From Acidaminococcus sp050873445 (GTDB lineage: Bacteria > Bacillota > Negativicutes > Acidaminococcales > Acidaminococcaceae): a stretch of 33,491 nucleotides of DNA. Made by a program: the position numbers and the translations under genes. This document shows, piece after piece, positions 16,596 through 23,890 of the stretch. The notes beneath the pieces are model-generated. The model had not been told where the DNA came from and did not search any database. It was given only the letters and a program-made list of their open reading frames with translations. The stretch spans positions 1 through 33,491 of the forward strand of contig NZ_JBNMIU010000018.1 in the NCBI RefSeq assembly GCF_050873445.1, in the 5' to 3' direction. Position 1 is the stretch's first letter, and every line of letters begins with the position of its first letter.

Positions 16596-17203
16596 GGATC
16601 ATTACTCCCTTCCGAACCGAAATTGGTATTTTCCGTATCGATATCCACATTAGGTGGAGCGCACACCAGCAAGTTCCGTCCGATTTTCCGCAACGTGCCG
16701 TCCAGAGCATAAATGGTACCGCTGATGAAGTCGATGATCCGTTTGCGCACATCTGCGTCAGTATCTTCGAAGTTGATGACCACAGGCTGGTTCTTGCACA
16801 GATAATCGGCCATCTTCTGGCTGTCGTTGAAGTCAATGGGCTCGATGACCACTACGCTGACCGGATTCCGGTTCACCGGCATGGAAAGTACCTTGTCCCC
16901 GCTGCGGGTGGTGCTGCGCGGTTCCTCGGTTTCACGTCCATAATCCCTGCTGTAGTCCTTGCCGTAATCCTTGTCGAACACCTTGTCATAGGGTTTTTCG
17001 TAGGATTTTTCATAGGGCTTGTCGCCGGCTGTTTCGTTATCCTTTTCGAAGCTCTTTTCCCGCCAGCTGGAACCGCTGCCGAACATGGGAACCACCTTGC
17101 TGTCGTCTTCCTGTTCAGGACCATTTTCCACCGATTCTTCTTCCCGGTTGTTCCCGGAATACAGGCCGAAATAAGACAGGAATTTCTTGAATGCGTTTTT
17201 CAT
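16583..17203 (-). CDS. sepF: Cell division protein SepF
   Basis: Membrane-tethered partner of FtsZ in septum formation. The 206-residue protein has a short N-terminal amphipathic segment (KNAFKKFLSYFGL) suited to membrane binding, a long linker and a C-terminal SepF core (about 112-190: VVVIEPIDFNDSQ, INFEDTD, DFISGTIYALDG). The linker at residues 61-90 is a run of Tyr/Lys/Asp-rich four-residue units, unusual for the family as far as known. The ATG at 17203 has GGTGG 5 nt upstream. An ATG at 17215 would add four residues but has no SD. Between yggS and proC, overlapping proC. Confidence 0.92.
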   Translation of the reverse strand: MKNAFKKFLSYFGLYSGNNREEESVENGPEQEDDSKVVPMFGSGSSWREKSFEKDNETAGDKPYEKSYEKPYDKVFDKDYGKDYSRDYGRETEEPRSTTRSGDKVLSMPVNRNPVSVVVIEPIDFNDSQKMADYLCKNQPVVINFEDTDADVRKRIIDFISGTIYALDGTLRKIGRNLLVCAPPNVDIDTENTNFGSEGSNDPWQR

Positions 17204-17221
17204 GTTTTCCACCATTTCTTT

Positions 17222-17947
17222 TTAAAATTTCAGGGAGTAGTCCCGGGCTCCGAACAGGGCGGACCCTACCCGCACCTCGTTGGCTCCTTCTTCCACAGCA
17301 ATCCAGTAATCGTGGGTCATGCCCATGGAGAGGATGTCCACAGCATCACTTTTCAGAACATCCTTCAGATATACAAAGTCTTGATATCCGGCAGCGAACA
17401 CGGGACGGGTCTCTTCCACATGGTCCGTAGCCTGTGCAATCACCATCACGCCCCGCACCCGGATATGGGGATACTTCTTCAGTTCCGGGATGGCTGCCCG
17501 GAAGTCATCCGGAGCAAAGCCGCTTTTCTGCACTTCGCCGGCTTCATTGATCTGCAGCAGCACATCCTGTACCTTTTCCAGTTCGGCTGCGGCCTTTTCC
17601 AGGTGGGCCAGGATTTTCAGGCTATCCACACTTTCAATCATGGCAAAGTGTTCGACCGCGTGTTTGGCCTTATTGGTCTGCAAGTGACCGATCAGATGCC
17701 AATTACCACCGGGCGGCAGCACAGCCTGTTTGTGCATGGCTTCCTGCACCCGGTTTTCACCGATTTCCGTCAGACCACAAGCCAGGGTATCGGTAACTAC
17801 AGAAGCCGGGTGATTCTTGGTCACAGCCAGGATAGTCACCTGATCACCGGTAATCTTAGATCCGGTCCGTTTGGCCAGAGCCTCCTTGATTTTGGCTTGT
17901 ACCGCTGCAATATTGTCTTGTAACATGGGAAACCCCATCTCCTTCAT
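17222..17947 (-). CDS. yggS: PLP homeostasis protein, YggS/YlmE family
   Basis: A 241-residue pyridoxal-phosphate-binding barrel protein with no proven catalytic role, thought to buffer PLP and affect amino acid pools. The PLP lysine is in ILAVTKNHP near the N-terminus. GENRVQEA, WHLIGHLQTNK, INEAGEVQKSGF and the C-terminal SMGMTHDYWIAVEEGANEVRVG (19-plus residues of the family signature region) are all present. The ATG at 17947 overlaps the pgeF stop as ATGA and follows GGAGA. Starts at 17938 or 17926 are possible. The frame stays open far upstream, but that part overlaps pgeF and is not family-like. Confidence 0.93.
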   Translation of the reverse strand: MKEMGFPMLQDNIAAVQAKIKEALAKRTGSKITGDQVTILAVTKNHPASVVTDTLACGLTEIGENRVQEAMHKQAVLPPGGNWHLIGHLQTNKAKHAVEHFAMIESVDSLKILAHLEKAAAELEKVQDVLLQINEAGEVQKSGFAPDDFRAAIPELKKYPHIRVRGVMVIAQATDHVEETRPVFAAGYQDFVYLKDVLKSDAVDILSMGMTHDYWIAVEEGANEVRVGSALFGARDYSLKF

Positions 17948-18750
17948 GATTTTCTCCATAAAATTGCCGCCAGGCGGCCCGTTTTGCCTTTTTCCCTGCG
18001 GTAGGAAAAATATTCCTCGTTGTGGCAGCAGGTACATATCTCTGCTACATTGATGTTCTCCGGTTTCACACCTGCTTCCACCAGCTGCCGCCGGTTCAGC
18101 TCCCACAGATCCAGCAGGTAATGTCCTGTGCCATGGGGTGCAAAACATCCTTCGAACCCCCTGGCCTGTTCCCGTACTTTCTCATCCACTTCGTAGCAAC
18201 AAGGCCCGATGCTGGGCCCGATACCTGCTACAATAGCTTCCGGCCTTGTGCCGTACCAGTCATGCATGGCCTTCACACCCTTCTGGGCGATGCGGCCCAC
18301 ACTGCCCCGCCAGCCCGCATGGAGCACAGTAATAGCGCTGCTTTGGGTATCCACCAGCAGTACTGGCGTGCAGTCTGCGTAGAACAGCATCAGGGGCAGA
18401 TCCTTGCAGTCCGTCAGCAGACCATCGGTATCCGGAAGCGTCGTTCCCAGCTCCAGGGCACCCCGGCCGGCTTCTGCCTCCGTGACTCTGGCCAATACCG
18501 TACCATGCACCTGGGCGCAGGTGGCCGTCCGGGCAAGGACAAACCCCATAGCGCTGGCAGCTTTCTGCCGGTTGCGCACCACCTTTTCCGGGTTGTCCCC
18601 CACATGAAGGGCCATATCCAGGCCACCGGCCGCAAGGTCGCTTTCCCCGCCGATCCGGCAGGTAAAGCCATGCCCCACTCCCAGGGCTGACCAGGCAGGG
18701 AAACAGCCCCACCGGATTCCGTCTTTTTCAGTAAAAGCAAATCCCGCCAT
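17944..18750 (-). CDS. pgeF: Peptidoglycan editing factor / purine nucleoside phosphorylase, YfiH-YlmD family
   Basis: A 268-residue laccase-domain protein. The family uses a zinc site to act on nucleosides, and in Escherichia coli it corrects L-Ser misincorporated into muropeptides. Metal and active-site motifs are CAQVHGT, FYADCTPVLLVD, LHAGWRG, GPSIGPCCYEV and CTCCHNEEYFSYRR. The ATG at 18750 follows AAGGAG at about 10 nt. First gene of the ylm-type operon, with its own promoter at 18854-18882 and an approximately 97-nt leader. Confidence 0.93.
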   Translation of the reverse strand: MAGFAFTEKDGIRWGCFPAWSALGVGHGFTCRIGGESDLAAGGLDMALHVGDNPEKVVRNRQKAASAMGFVLARTATCAQVHGTVLARVTEAEAGRGALELGTTLPDTDGLLTDCKDLPLMLFYADCTPVLLVDTQSSAITVLHAGWRGSVGRIAQKGVKAMHDWYGTRPEAIVAGIGPSIGPCCYEVDEKVREQARGFEGCFAPHGTGHYLLDLWELNRRQLVEAGVKPENINVAEICTCCHNEEYFSYRREKGKTGRLAAILWRKS

Positions 18751-18846
18751 TTCCCTTTCACTCCTTTTTCATGATGAGTCGTCAGCAGATTGTAATTGGT
18801 AAAGGATATCATTTCCTGTACCAGCTGCTTTTTCCCCACTCACAGT

Positions 18847-18882
18847 AACTTTTATTTTACTGTTTTTTCTCCTGTTTGTAAA
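18847..18882 (-). promoter_or_regulatory. Promoter of the pgeF-ylmH operon
   Basis: Minus strand: TTTACA (18877-18882), 17-bp spacer, TAAAAT (18854-18859), each one base from consensus. It lies just after the stop of the upstream kinase gene, and no terminator separates the two, so read-through is also possible. Confidence 0.7.
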
Positions 18883-18895
18883 CGTAATCGTTGCT

Positions 18896-20371
18896 TTACT
18901 TCAATACGCTTTCCATGCGACCGATCATGGTTTCCAGGACCTTTAGGCGGGCAAACAATTTATTGTTGGCCTCCACCACCGTCCAGGGGGCCTCCCTGGT
19001 ATCCGTGCGATACAGCATCTCGTCCACCGCATCCACGTACTGATCCCATTTAGAGCGGTTCCGCCAGTCTTCCGCCGTAATCTTCCAGGTCTTGCTGGGG
19101 TCACTTTCCCGGGCCTGGAACCGTTTCAGCTGTTCTTCGCTGCTGATCTGCATCCAGAACTTCTGGACGATGATCCCCTGTTTCACCCACTGGTGCTCCA
19201 TATCATTGATTTCCTCATAGGCCCGGCGCCATTCACTGATTTTGGCAAATCCCTCGATGCGCTCTACCAGGACCCGGCCATACCATGTGCGGTCGAAAAT
19301 GGCGATTTCACCGGGGCAGGGCACCTTGGTCCAGAACCGCCACAGGTAATGGAACTGCTTTTCCCATTCGTTGGGGGCACTCACCGGATTCACCCGGTAC
19401 CCCAGGGGATCAAGGGATTCGGACAGCCGCTTGATGGCACCGCCCTTTCCCCCCGCATCCTGCCCCTCAAAGGCAATGATGGTGCTGATTTTCCGTTTGG
19501 CCAGCTCATACTGCAGCTCGCCCAGCCGTTTCTGGTATTTTTTCAGTTTCTTTTCGTATTCTTCCTGATCCATGGGCTGATCCGGATTGTACCGGCTCAG
19601 GATATTGGGAACACTCAGATCCTTCACCGGACCTTTTTCCGGATCCACCGGGCGCTTTTTATCCTTCAAGGCTTCCTCCAGGGCCGTAATCAGCACCCGG
19701 AATACCGCTTCGATGCCCGTGCGCTTATCCTCCATGGGGACCACATGCCAGGGGGCGGCATCAGTATTGGTAGCTGCCAGCATTCTTTCGTACACATCCC
19801 GATAGGCGCCATAGTCGATACCCTCGATGCCCGCCGGAGCCAATTTCTCCCAGCGGCTGCCCAGAGCCTCCCTGCCCTTATCCAGATTTTCCCGCTGCTG
19901 CTTTTTGGAAATGTGGGTAAAAATCTTGACGACCACATAACCTCCCTGCGTCAGCTCCCGCTCGAAGTTGTTGATTTCTTCAAAGCTGATGTGGTACCAT
20001 TCCGAAGCCTCATCCGGATCTCCTACCGCATGTTCATTCCGCAGGAAGTACCAGGCCCGGTGATGGATGCAAATCTGGCCCGCTGGCGGCAGCTCTTTCC
20101 AGAATTGCAGGAAAAATGGACTTTCCTTCTGCTTCTCTGTGGTCTTGGAAGCAGAATACACCCGAAAGCCACGCGGGTCCAGGGCATGGATTACCTTGCT
20201 GATCAGCTGGCTGCGCCAGGAAGCCCGGAACCCTTCGAACAGGATGATCACCGGAATCCCGGCATCCCGGATGGAACGCTGCAGAAACCCCAGACGGTTT
20301 TCCTCCTCACCGATTCTTTGATTATATTCTTCTTTGGAAAGCTTTGTTTTCAAGTCGATTTTATCTAACAC
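18896..20371 (-). CDS. pap: Two-domain polyphosphate kinase 2 family protein (polyphosphate:AMP phosphotransferase type)
   Basis: A 491-residue protein made of two PPK2 domains. Enzymes of this class phosphorylate AMP with polyphosphate. The C-terminal domain (about 265-491) has an intact Walker A, GQDAGGKGG at 303-311, and Walker B, FDRTWYGR at 359-366. In the N-terminal domain (about 15-240) the matching sites are degraded (EGFRASWRSQL at 46-56, HHRAW at 103-107), so only the C-terminal half should be catalytic. The GTG at 20371 was chosen because AAGGGGA precedes it and because the frame's earlier GTG lies upstream of the likely promoter. It is followed by the pgeF operon. Confidence 0.9.
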   Translation of the reverse strand: MLDKIDLKTKLSKEEYNQRIGEEENRLGFLQRSIRDAGIPVIILFEGFRASWRSQLISKVIHALDPRGFRVYSASKTTEKQKESPFFLQFWKELPPAGQICIHHRAWYFLRNEHAVGDPDEASEWYHISFEEINNFERELTQGGYVVVKIFTHISKKQQRENLDKGREALGSRWEKLAPAGIEGIDYGAYRDVYERMLAATNTDAAPWHVVPMEDKRTGIEAVFRVLITALEEALKDKKRPVDPEKGPVKDLSVPNILSRYNPDQPMDQEEYEKKLKKYQKRLGELQYELAKRKISTIIAFEGQDAGGKGGAIKRLSESLDPLGYRVNPVSAPNEWEKQFHYLWRFWTKVPCPGEIAIFDRTWYGRVLVERIEGFAKISEWRRAYEEINDMEHQWVKQGIIVQKFWMQISSEEQLKRFQARESDPSKTWKITAEDWRNRSKWDQYVDAVDEMLYRTDTREAPWTVVEANNKLFARLKVLETMIGRMESVLK

Positions 20372-20400
20372 AGGGTCCCCTTCTTTCCAATTGATTGCTG

Positions 20401-20416
20401 TATCCTCATTATAGCA
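20401..20416 (-). promoter_or_regulatory. Promoter of the PPK2 gene
   Basis: An extended -10, TGCTATAAT, with TATAAT at 20408-20413 on the minus strand, sits directly after the T-run of the hgdH terminator. The -35 would fall in the hairpin and is not recognisable. The start would be about 30 nt before the GTG. Confidence 0.65.
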
Positions 20417-20447
20417 CAAAAAAGGCACCGCTTTTGTGCGGTGCCTT
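20416..20447 (-). terminator. Terminator after hgdH
   Basis: Minus strand: AAGGCACCGC (20438-20447), a 6-nt loop, GCGGTGCC (20424-20431) and TTTTTT. A perfect stem 14 nt past the hgdH stop. Confidence 0.93.
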
Positions 20448-20461
20448 GTGAAGGATCAGAC

Positions 20462-21457
20462 TTATTTAATCTGGTTCGGGCATTCTTTGCCTTCGGACAG
20501 TTCCTTCAGGTTCTGATAGGAGATTTCCACCATGTTCTTAACGGCTTCGTCAGTGTAAGAACCCAGATGCGGAGTGATCAGCACTCTCGGATACAGGTCA
20601 ACCAGTTTTTCGAACAGCGGGTTGGACAGTTTTTGTCCTTGCAGATCTTTGCCGAACAGTTCAGCTTCGCCGTCGATAACATCGCAGCCGTAACCGCCCA
20701 GTTTGCCGCTTTCCACAGCTTCGATGACAGCAGCGGTATCAGCCAGCTGGCCACGAGCACAGTTCACCAGGATGGCCCCGTCTTTCATCTTGTTCAGGAA
20801 TTCTTTCGTAACCACAGCGCCGTTTTCTTTGATGTACGGAGCATGGATGGTGATGATATCGGATTTTGCCAGCAGTTCATCCAGGGAAACCTGGGTGCAG
20901 TAGTCTTCGATCCCTTTGATCTGGAATACATCTTCGCCAACTACAGTAGCGCCCATGCCATGGAAGATCTGAGCAGCCACACGGCCGATACGGCCCAGGC
21001 CAACAACACCCACGGTGCAATTCCGGACTTCTTTGGAGAACATGAAGGCATCGACTTTGAAGTTTTTCTTAGCGGTGCGGCTGGTGGTGTAAGCGGTATG
21101 ACGCAGCAGCATCATTGCCTGGGTTACAGCCAGTTCAGCGATGGCGTTAGGGGAATAACGGGGAACGAAAGCCATGGGGAAGCCCAGTTGTTTGGCATAT
21201 TCCTTATCGATATGATCCGTGCCGGCAGTACGGGTCAGAATGTATTTCACACCCAGTTCCTTGTAAATGTCCAGGTTTTGTTTGTTGGCAAAGCAGTTGC
21301 CGCGCAGGATCACTGCATCAAAACCCTTAGCCATTTCAGCGGTTTCTTTCGTATTCAGATAATCAGGAACGCATTTGATTTCGTAGCCAAATTCTTTGTT
21401 GCAAGCTTCGAAAATCGGCAGTTCAACATCTCTAACACCATAACATAAAACCTTCAT
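20462..21457 (-). CDS. hgdH: (R)-2-hydroxyglutarate dehydrogenase, D-2-hydroxyacid dehydrogenase family
   Basis: Reduces 2-oxoglutarate to (R)-2-hydroxyglutarate with NADH, the entry to glutamate fermentation by the hydroxyglutarate route. The 331-residue protein has the NAD motif GLGRIG (153-158) and the catalytic triad R235 (NCARG), E264 and H297 (TPHLGSYT). Length and sequence agree closely with what is remembered of the Acidaminococcus fermentans enzyme. D-lactate dehydrogenase is the alternative within the same family and cannot be excluded without an alignment. The ATG at 21457 has AGGAGGT at 7-8 nt. It is a single-gene unit with its own promoter, an upstream 12-bp palindrome and a strong terminator. 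Confidence 0.85.
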   Translation of the reverse strand: MKVLCYGVRDVELPIFEACNKEFGYEIKCVPDYLNTKETAEMAKGFDAVILRGNCFANKQNLDIYKELGVKYILTRTAGTDHIDKEYAKQLGFPMAFVPRYSPNAIAELAVTQAMMLLRHTAYTTSRTAKKNFKVDAFMFSKEVRNCTVGVVGLGRIGRVAAQIFHGMGATVVGEDVFQIKGIEDYCTQVSLDELLAKSDIITIHAPYIKENGAVVTKEFLNKMKDGAILVNCARGQLADTAAVIEAVESGKLGGYGCDVIDGEAELFGKDLQGQKLSNPLFEKLVDLYPRVLITPHLGSYTDEAVKNMVEISYQNLKELSEGKECPNQIK

Positions 21458-21518
21458 ACCAATACCTCCTATAAATGGGAAACGCAATTTGGGCAAGCCA
21501 AAACCCAGCCACACCCGT

Positions 21519-21554
21519 TATCTTTATTGTAGCATGGAAAAGGAAATTTTCCAA
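21519..21554 (-). promoter_or_regulatory. hgdH promoter
   Basis: Minus strand: TTGGAA (21549-21554), 17-bp spacer, extended -10 TGCTACAAT with TACAAT at 21526-21531. The start near 21519 leaves a leader of about 60 nt. Confidence 0.7.
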
Positions 21555-21566
21555 TGTTTTTCGTAT

Positions 21567-21578
21567 TTTGTATACAAA
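21567..21578. promoter_or_regulatory. 12-bp palindrome upstream of the hgdH promoter
   Basis: TTTGTATACAAA is a perfect palindrome lying 12 bp upstream of the hgdH -35, between that promoter and the dfx terminator. It could be an activator or repressor site. Part of it (TTGTATACA) recurs at the nadA promoter. Confidence 0.4.
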
Positions 21579-21589
21579 TTGCGTGAAAA

Positions 21590-21626
21590 TTTTAAAAAGC
21601 GCCGCGAAGCATCCCGCAGCGCTTTT
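21590..21626 (-). terminator. Terminator after desulfoferrodoxin
   Basis: Minus strand: AAAAGCGC (21619-21626) pairs with GCGCTTTT (21595-21602) with an inner GCG/CGC, followed by TTAAAATTTT. It starts 8 nt after the stop. Confidence 0.88.
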
Positions 21627-21633
21627 CTTTGGC

Positions 21634-22020
21634 TCACAGTCCAGATTCTTTTTTCCACAGCCCATGCAGGTTGCAATAGGCGTAAGCAGCTTCTACTTCA
21701 TCGCCGTCCACCAGGGCGAACTCTGCTTTCGGAGCATCTCCCGGCTGCAGTTCTTTTCTCTGGTTCCCCTGTTTGGTATGCAGGCTGATCCATTCAATAT
21801 AATGGGCTGCCAGCATGGGATGCAGCACGGAACTTACGGTCACGGTAACCAGGTTCCCCTTTACTTCAATCACAGGAATGTGTTTTTCCTGAGCGGCGTC
21901 CGTGGTATTGGGAACCAGTTCTTCCATCTTCTGGCCGCAGCACATTACCGGTACGCCGGTTTCCTTTACAACAGCAATGATCTTCCCACAATGAGCGCAT
22001 TTGTAGAATTTCTGTTCCAT
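21634..22020 (-). CDS. dfx: Desulfoferrodoxin (superoxide reductase)
   Basis: Reduces superoxide to peroxide without making oxygen, a defence typical of anaerobes. The 128-residue two-domain protein has an N-terminal desulforedoxin Fe(Cys)4 site (C8, C11, C27, C28) and a C-terminal superoxide reductase centre with E45-K46-H47, H67, H73, C116 and H119, all ligands present. The ATG at 22020 follows GAGGAGG at 7 nt. A single-gene unit with a terminator behind it. No PerR-like box was recognised at its own promoter. Confidence 0.96.
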   Translation of the reverse strand: MEQKFYKCAHCGKIIAVVKETGVPVMCCGQKMEELVPNTTDAAQEKHIPVIEVKGNLVTVTVSSVLHPMLAAHYIEWISLHTKQGNQRKELQPGDAPKAEFALVDGDEVEAAYAYCNLHGLWKKESGL

Positions 22021-22083
22021 AAAGAGCCCTCCTCGCAGTACAAAAATAAAGGTTGTCAGGTAATCAGGTTTGCGTTTAATTTA

Positions 22084-22099
22084 CAGAATAATCATACCA
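22084..22099 (-). promoter_or_regulatory. Possible dfx promoter
   Basis: Extended -10 TGGTATGAT (TATGAT at 22091-22096, minus strand) with no good -35. The same TGGTATGAT occurs before the gene at 22123-22983. Confidence 0.5.
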
Positions 22100-22122
22100 T
22101 ATTTCCGTAACAGAAGAAAGTC

Positions 22123-22983
22123 CTATTCCACGTGGAACTTGTATACCCGTTCCCGCAGGGGTGCTGCCAGGTTCTTGCCGTACAGGGCCTTCAGCTGGTA
22201 ATCCCCGGGCTTGTGGAAGCTGGCGAACAGGATGGTTACCCCGGGAGAACCGGCTGCCCCGGTGGGATTCTGCATGGGCAGGGTAAAGGAATGCCCCAGA
22301 TTCACGAAACCTTCCTGACTGCTCTGGTCGGTCAGGACCCACTGGTTTCCGCTGGTGGGGTTGGCTTCCATGTACAGGGCCACCAGCTCTCCGGCCTTCA
22401 AAGGCAAGGTCATCCCTTCGGCAGAAGCGTCCAGTTTGTAGCTGGTCAGCAGCCGGGCCCCTTCGGCCACATTCAGGGCCTTCAGGATCTGGGTATAAGG
22501 GATCAACGTGTCATAGGGGCCATCCTGGGTGCTGGCGATCCGCACTCCGTTTTCGGCAAACACATACGATTTGCCCTGGAGTTTTTTCGCATATTCGGCG
22601 CTGTTAATATAGAACAGGTCTTTATCCTCTACCAGATTGCCGTCAGTGGTGTCCAGGTTCATTCCGGCATAGACGGTCCGGTTGCCCTGGGCCTTCAGGA
22701 TCACACTGAACATGGAAGGTCGATTCACGGTCACTTCATAGCTCAGGACAGCCTGACCTCCGGCAGCCTTGCCCAGAGCGTTGGCCTTTTCCTTGATCAG
22801 ATGGTTCAGGTTATTCTGCTGGTAGGCTTCCTTCAGACCGTCCGCAAAGGGAACTACACCGGAAGCCTTGCCGCTGCTGTAGCTTTCCGAAAGCAGCGTC
22901 GTATGGCCAAAAGCAAAGGCCGAAAGAGGCAGCGACAAAGAAAGCCCCAGAGTCAAAGCGGCAAAAGATTTTTTCAGATGCAT
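22123..22983 (-). CDS. Exported protein with DUF3298/DUF4163-like region and chagasin-like (I42) C-terminal domain
   Basis: A 286-residue secreted or cell-surface protein of unknown function. It starts with a signal peptide (LKKSF, a hydrophobic core, cleavage likely after SAFA at about 24). Residues about 75-170 (SYEVTVNRPSMFSVIL, MNLDTTDG) recall the DUF3298/DUF4163 region of RsiV- and PdaC-like proteins. Residues about 195-286 look like a chagasin-type cysteine peptidase inhibitor, with NPTSGNQW at 208-215 and GSPG at 245-248. The third inhibitor loop (RPW) is not clear. The ATG at 22983 follows AGGAGG. A possible protease-inhibiting role is inferred only. It has its own promoter and follows the pilin operon. 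Confidence 0.72.
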   Translation of the reverse strand: MHLKKSFAALTLGLSLSLPLSAFAFGHTTLLSESYSSGKASGVVPFADGLKEAYQQNNLNHLIKEKANALGKAAGGQAVLSYEVTVNRPSMFSVILKAQGNRTVYAGMNLDTTDGNLVEDKDLFYINSAEYAKKLQGKSYVFAENGVRIASTQDGPYDTLIPYTQILKALNVAEGARLLTSYKLDASAEGMTLPLKAGELVALYMEANPTSGNQWVLTDQSSQEGFVNLGHSFTLPMQNPTGAAGSPGVTILFASFHKPGDYQLKALYGKNLAAPLRERVYKFHVE

Positions 22984-23003
22984 GGGCTGTTTCCTCCTTT
23001 TTA

Positions 23004-23019
23004 CTTTTTTATCATACCA
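23004..23019 (-). promoter_or_regulatory. Promoter of the chagasin-like gene
   Basis: Extended -10 TGGTATGAT with TATGAT at 23011-23016 on the minus strand; -35 weak. It lies in the 64-nt gap after the pilin operon, which has no terminator. Confidence 0.5.
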
Positions 23020-23047
23020 CAGATAAATGGAGAAAGTGTGAAAAAGG

Positions 23048-23890
23048 CTATTTCCATGCCGTCACGAACTCTTCCAGCACTTTGCCGTCGGGCAGGAATT
23101 CCGCTCCTTCTTCCACCGTGACCCTGCCTCTGGCGGCCAGGATACCTCTGACTCTGCATCCGGCCATAAGACGCATATCGCCGCCAGAATACAGGTACAC
23201 CTTGTCCAGCCTGGCTCCGGGGCATACGGTCATATCTCCCTGGTTCAAAATCCGGAAATCTCCCTGCACACGGCTGCCCCGCTGAAAGGTTACAGGCCCG
23301 CTGACCACCAGAATGCCCCGACCGGTCATCTTCTTTTCCAGCTGCCACCCGGTGCGGCCTTTACAGAACTCCCCACTCAGAGGCATCGCCAGCCGGCGGG
23401 ATTGCGGCAGCTCACAGGGGGCATCTTGGTACAGCTGGTTCCAGTCTACGGTCAGAGTACGAGAAGCCCGCCCATTCTCATAGATTCCCATGGGCAGAAA
23501 AGGCAGTTTCTCCTTTACCCCGGGCATTGTCACTGCCAATCTTTCCCCGATGAGCAGGGGCCAGTTTTCCGGGTCCAGCAACTGCAAGCGTTCCCGGTGG
23601 ATCAGTTCCTTTTTCTCCCCCTTCAAAGCCACGGAAACCGGTGGGCAGTCCGGCCGGAACCGGAAAGCTGGCAGAGTTCTTGTTTCTCCGGGTTTCAGCA
23701 GCGGTTCCCCCGTCCGCACCTGCTCCAGGCTCCACAAAAGTTCTGCCCACTGCCGTGCCTCCTGCCGCAGAGTCTGGGCCTCCAGTTCCTGTCCGGCAGT
23801 CCTGACCAGTACCAGCGTGAGCCCTGAGGCCAGCAGCAGGCACACCAGCACGACCAGGCTCACCAGTCCCGGCTCTTTTTTACGCTCCAT
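23048..23890 (-). CDS. Pilin-operon membrane protein, PilX/GspK-like (last gene)
   Basis: A 280-residue protein with one N-terminal hydrophobic helix (about 8-30) after a short basic start (ERKKEPG), like PilX or the minor pseudopilin GspK. It has no Glu at position 5 after the Gly, unlike the other pilin-like proteins here. The C-terminal part (about 190-270) is rich in short beta-type repeats such as GDFRILNQGDMTV and GGDMRLMAGCRVRG, reminiscent of polymer-forming (bactofilin-like) folds. Its ATG at 23890 lies in the 3' end of the preceding gene (11-nt overlap), so it belongs to the same operon. Function is inferred from context. Confidence 0.6.
   Translation of the reverse strand: MERKKEPGLVSLVVLVCLLLASGLTLVLVRTAGQELEAQTLRQEARQWAELLWSLEQVRTGEPLLKPGETRTLPAFRFRPDCPPVSVALKGEKKELIHRERLQLLDPENWPLLIGERLAVTMPGVKEKLPFLPMGIYENGRASRTLTVDWNQLYQDAPCELPQSRRLAMPLSGEFCKGRTGWQLEKKMTGRGILVVSGPVTFQRGSRVQGDFRILNQGDMTVCPGARLDKVYLYSGGDMRLMAGCRVRGILAARGRVTVEEGAEFLPDGKVLEEFVTAWK

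Noticed and set aside
18751..18839. Small minus-strand frame from a GTG at 18839 running into pgeF
   Set aside because: The first codons look plausible, but there is no SD, the GTG would be only about 8 nt from the predicted transcript start, and the frame continues out of phase through pgeF.
20462..21457. Plain D-lactate dehydrogenase
   Set aside because: Same superfamily and triad, but length and sequence fit the Acidaminococcus 2-hydroxyglutarate enzyme better. Kept as the alternative.
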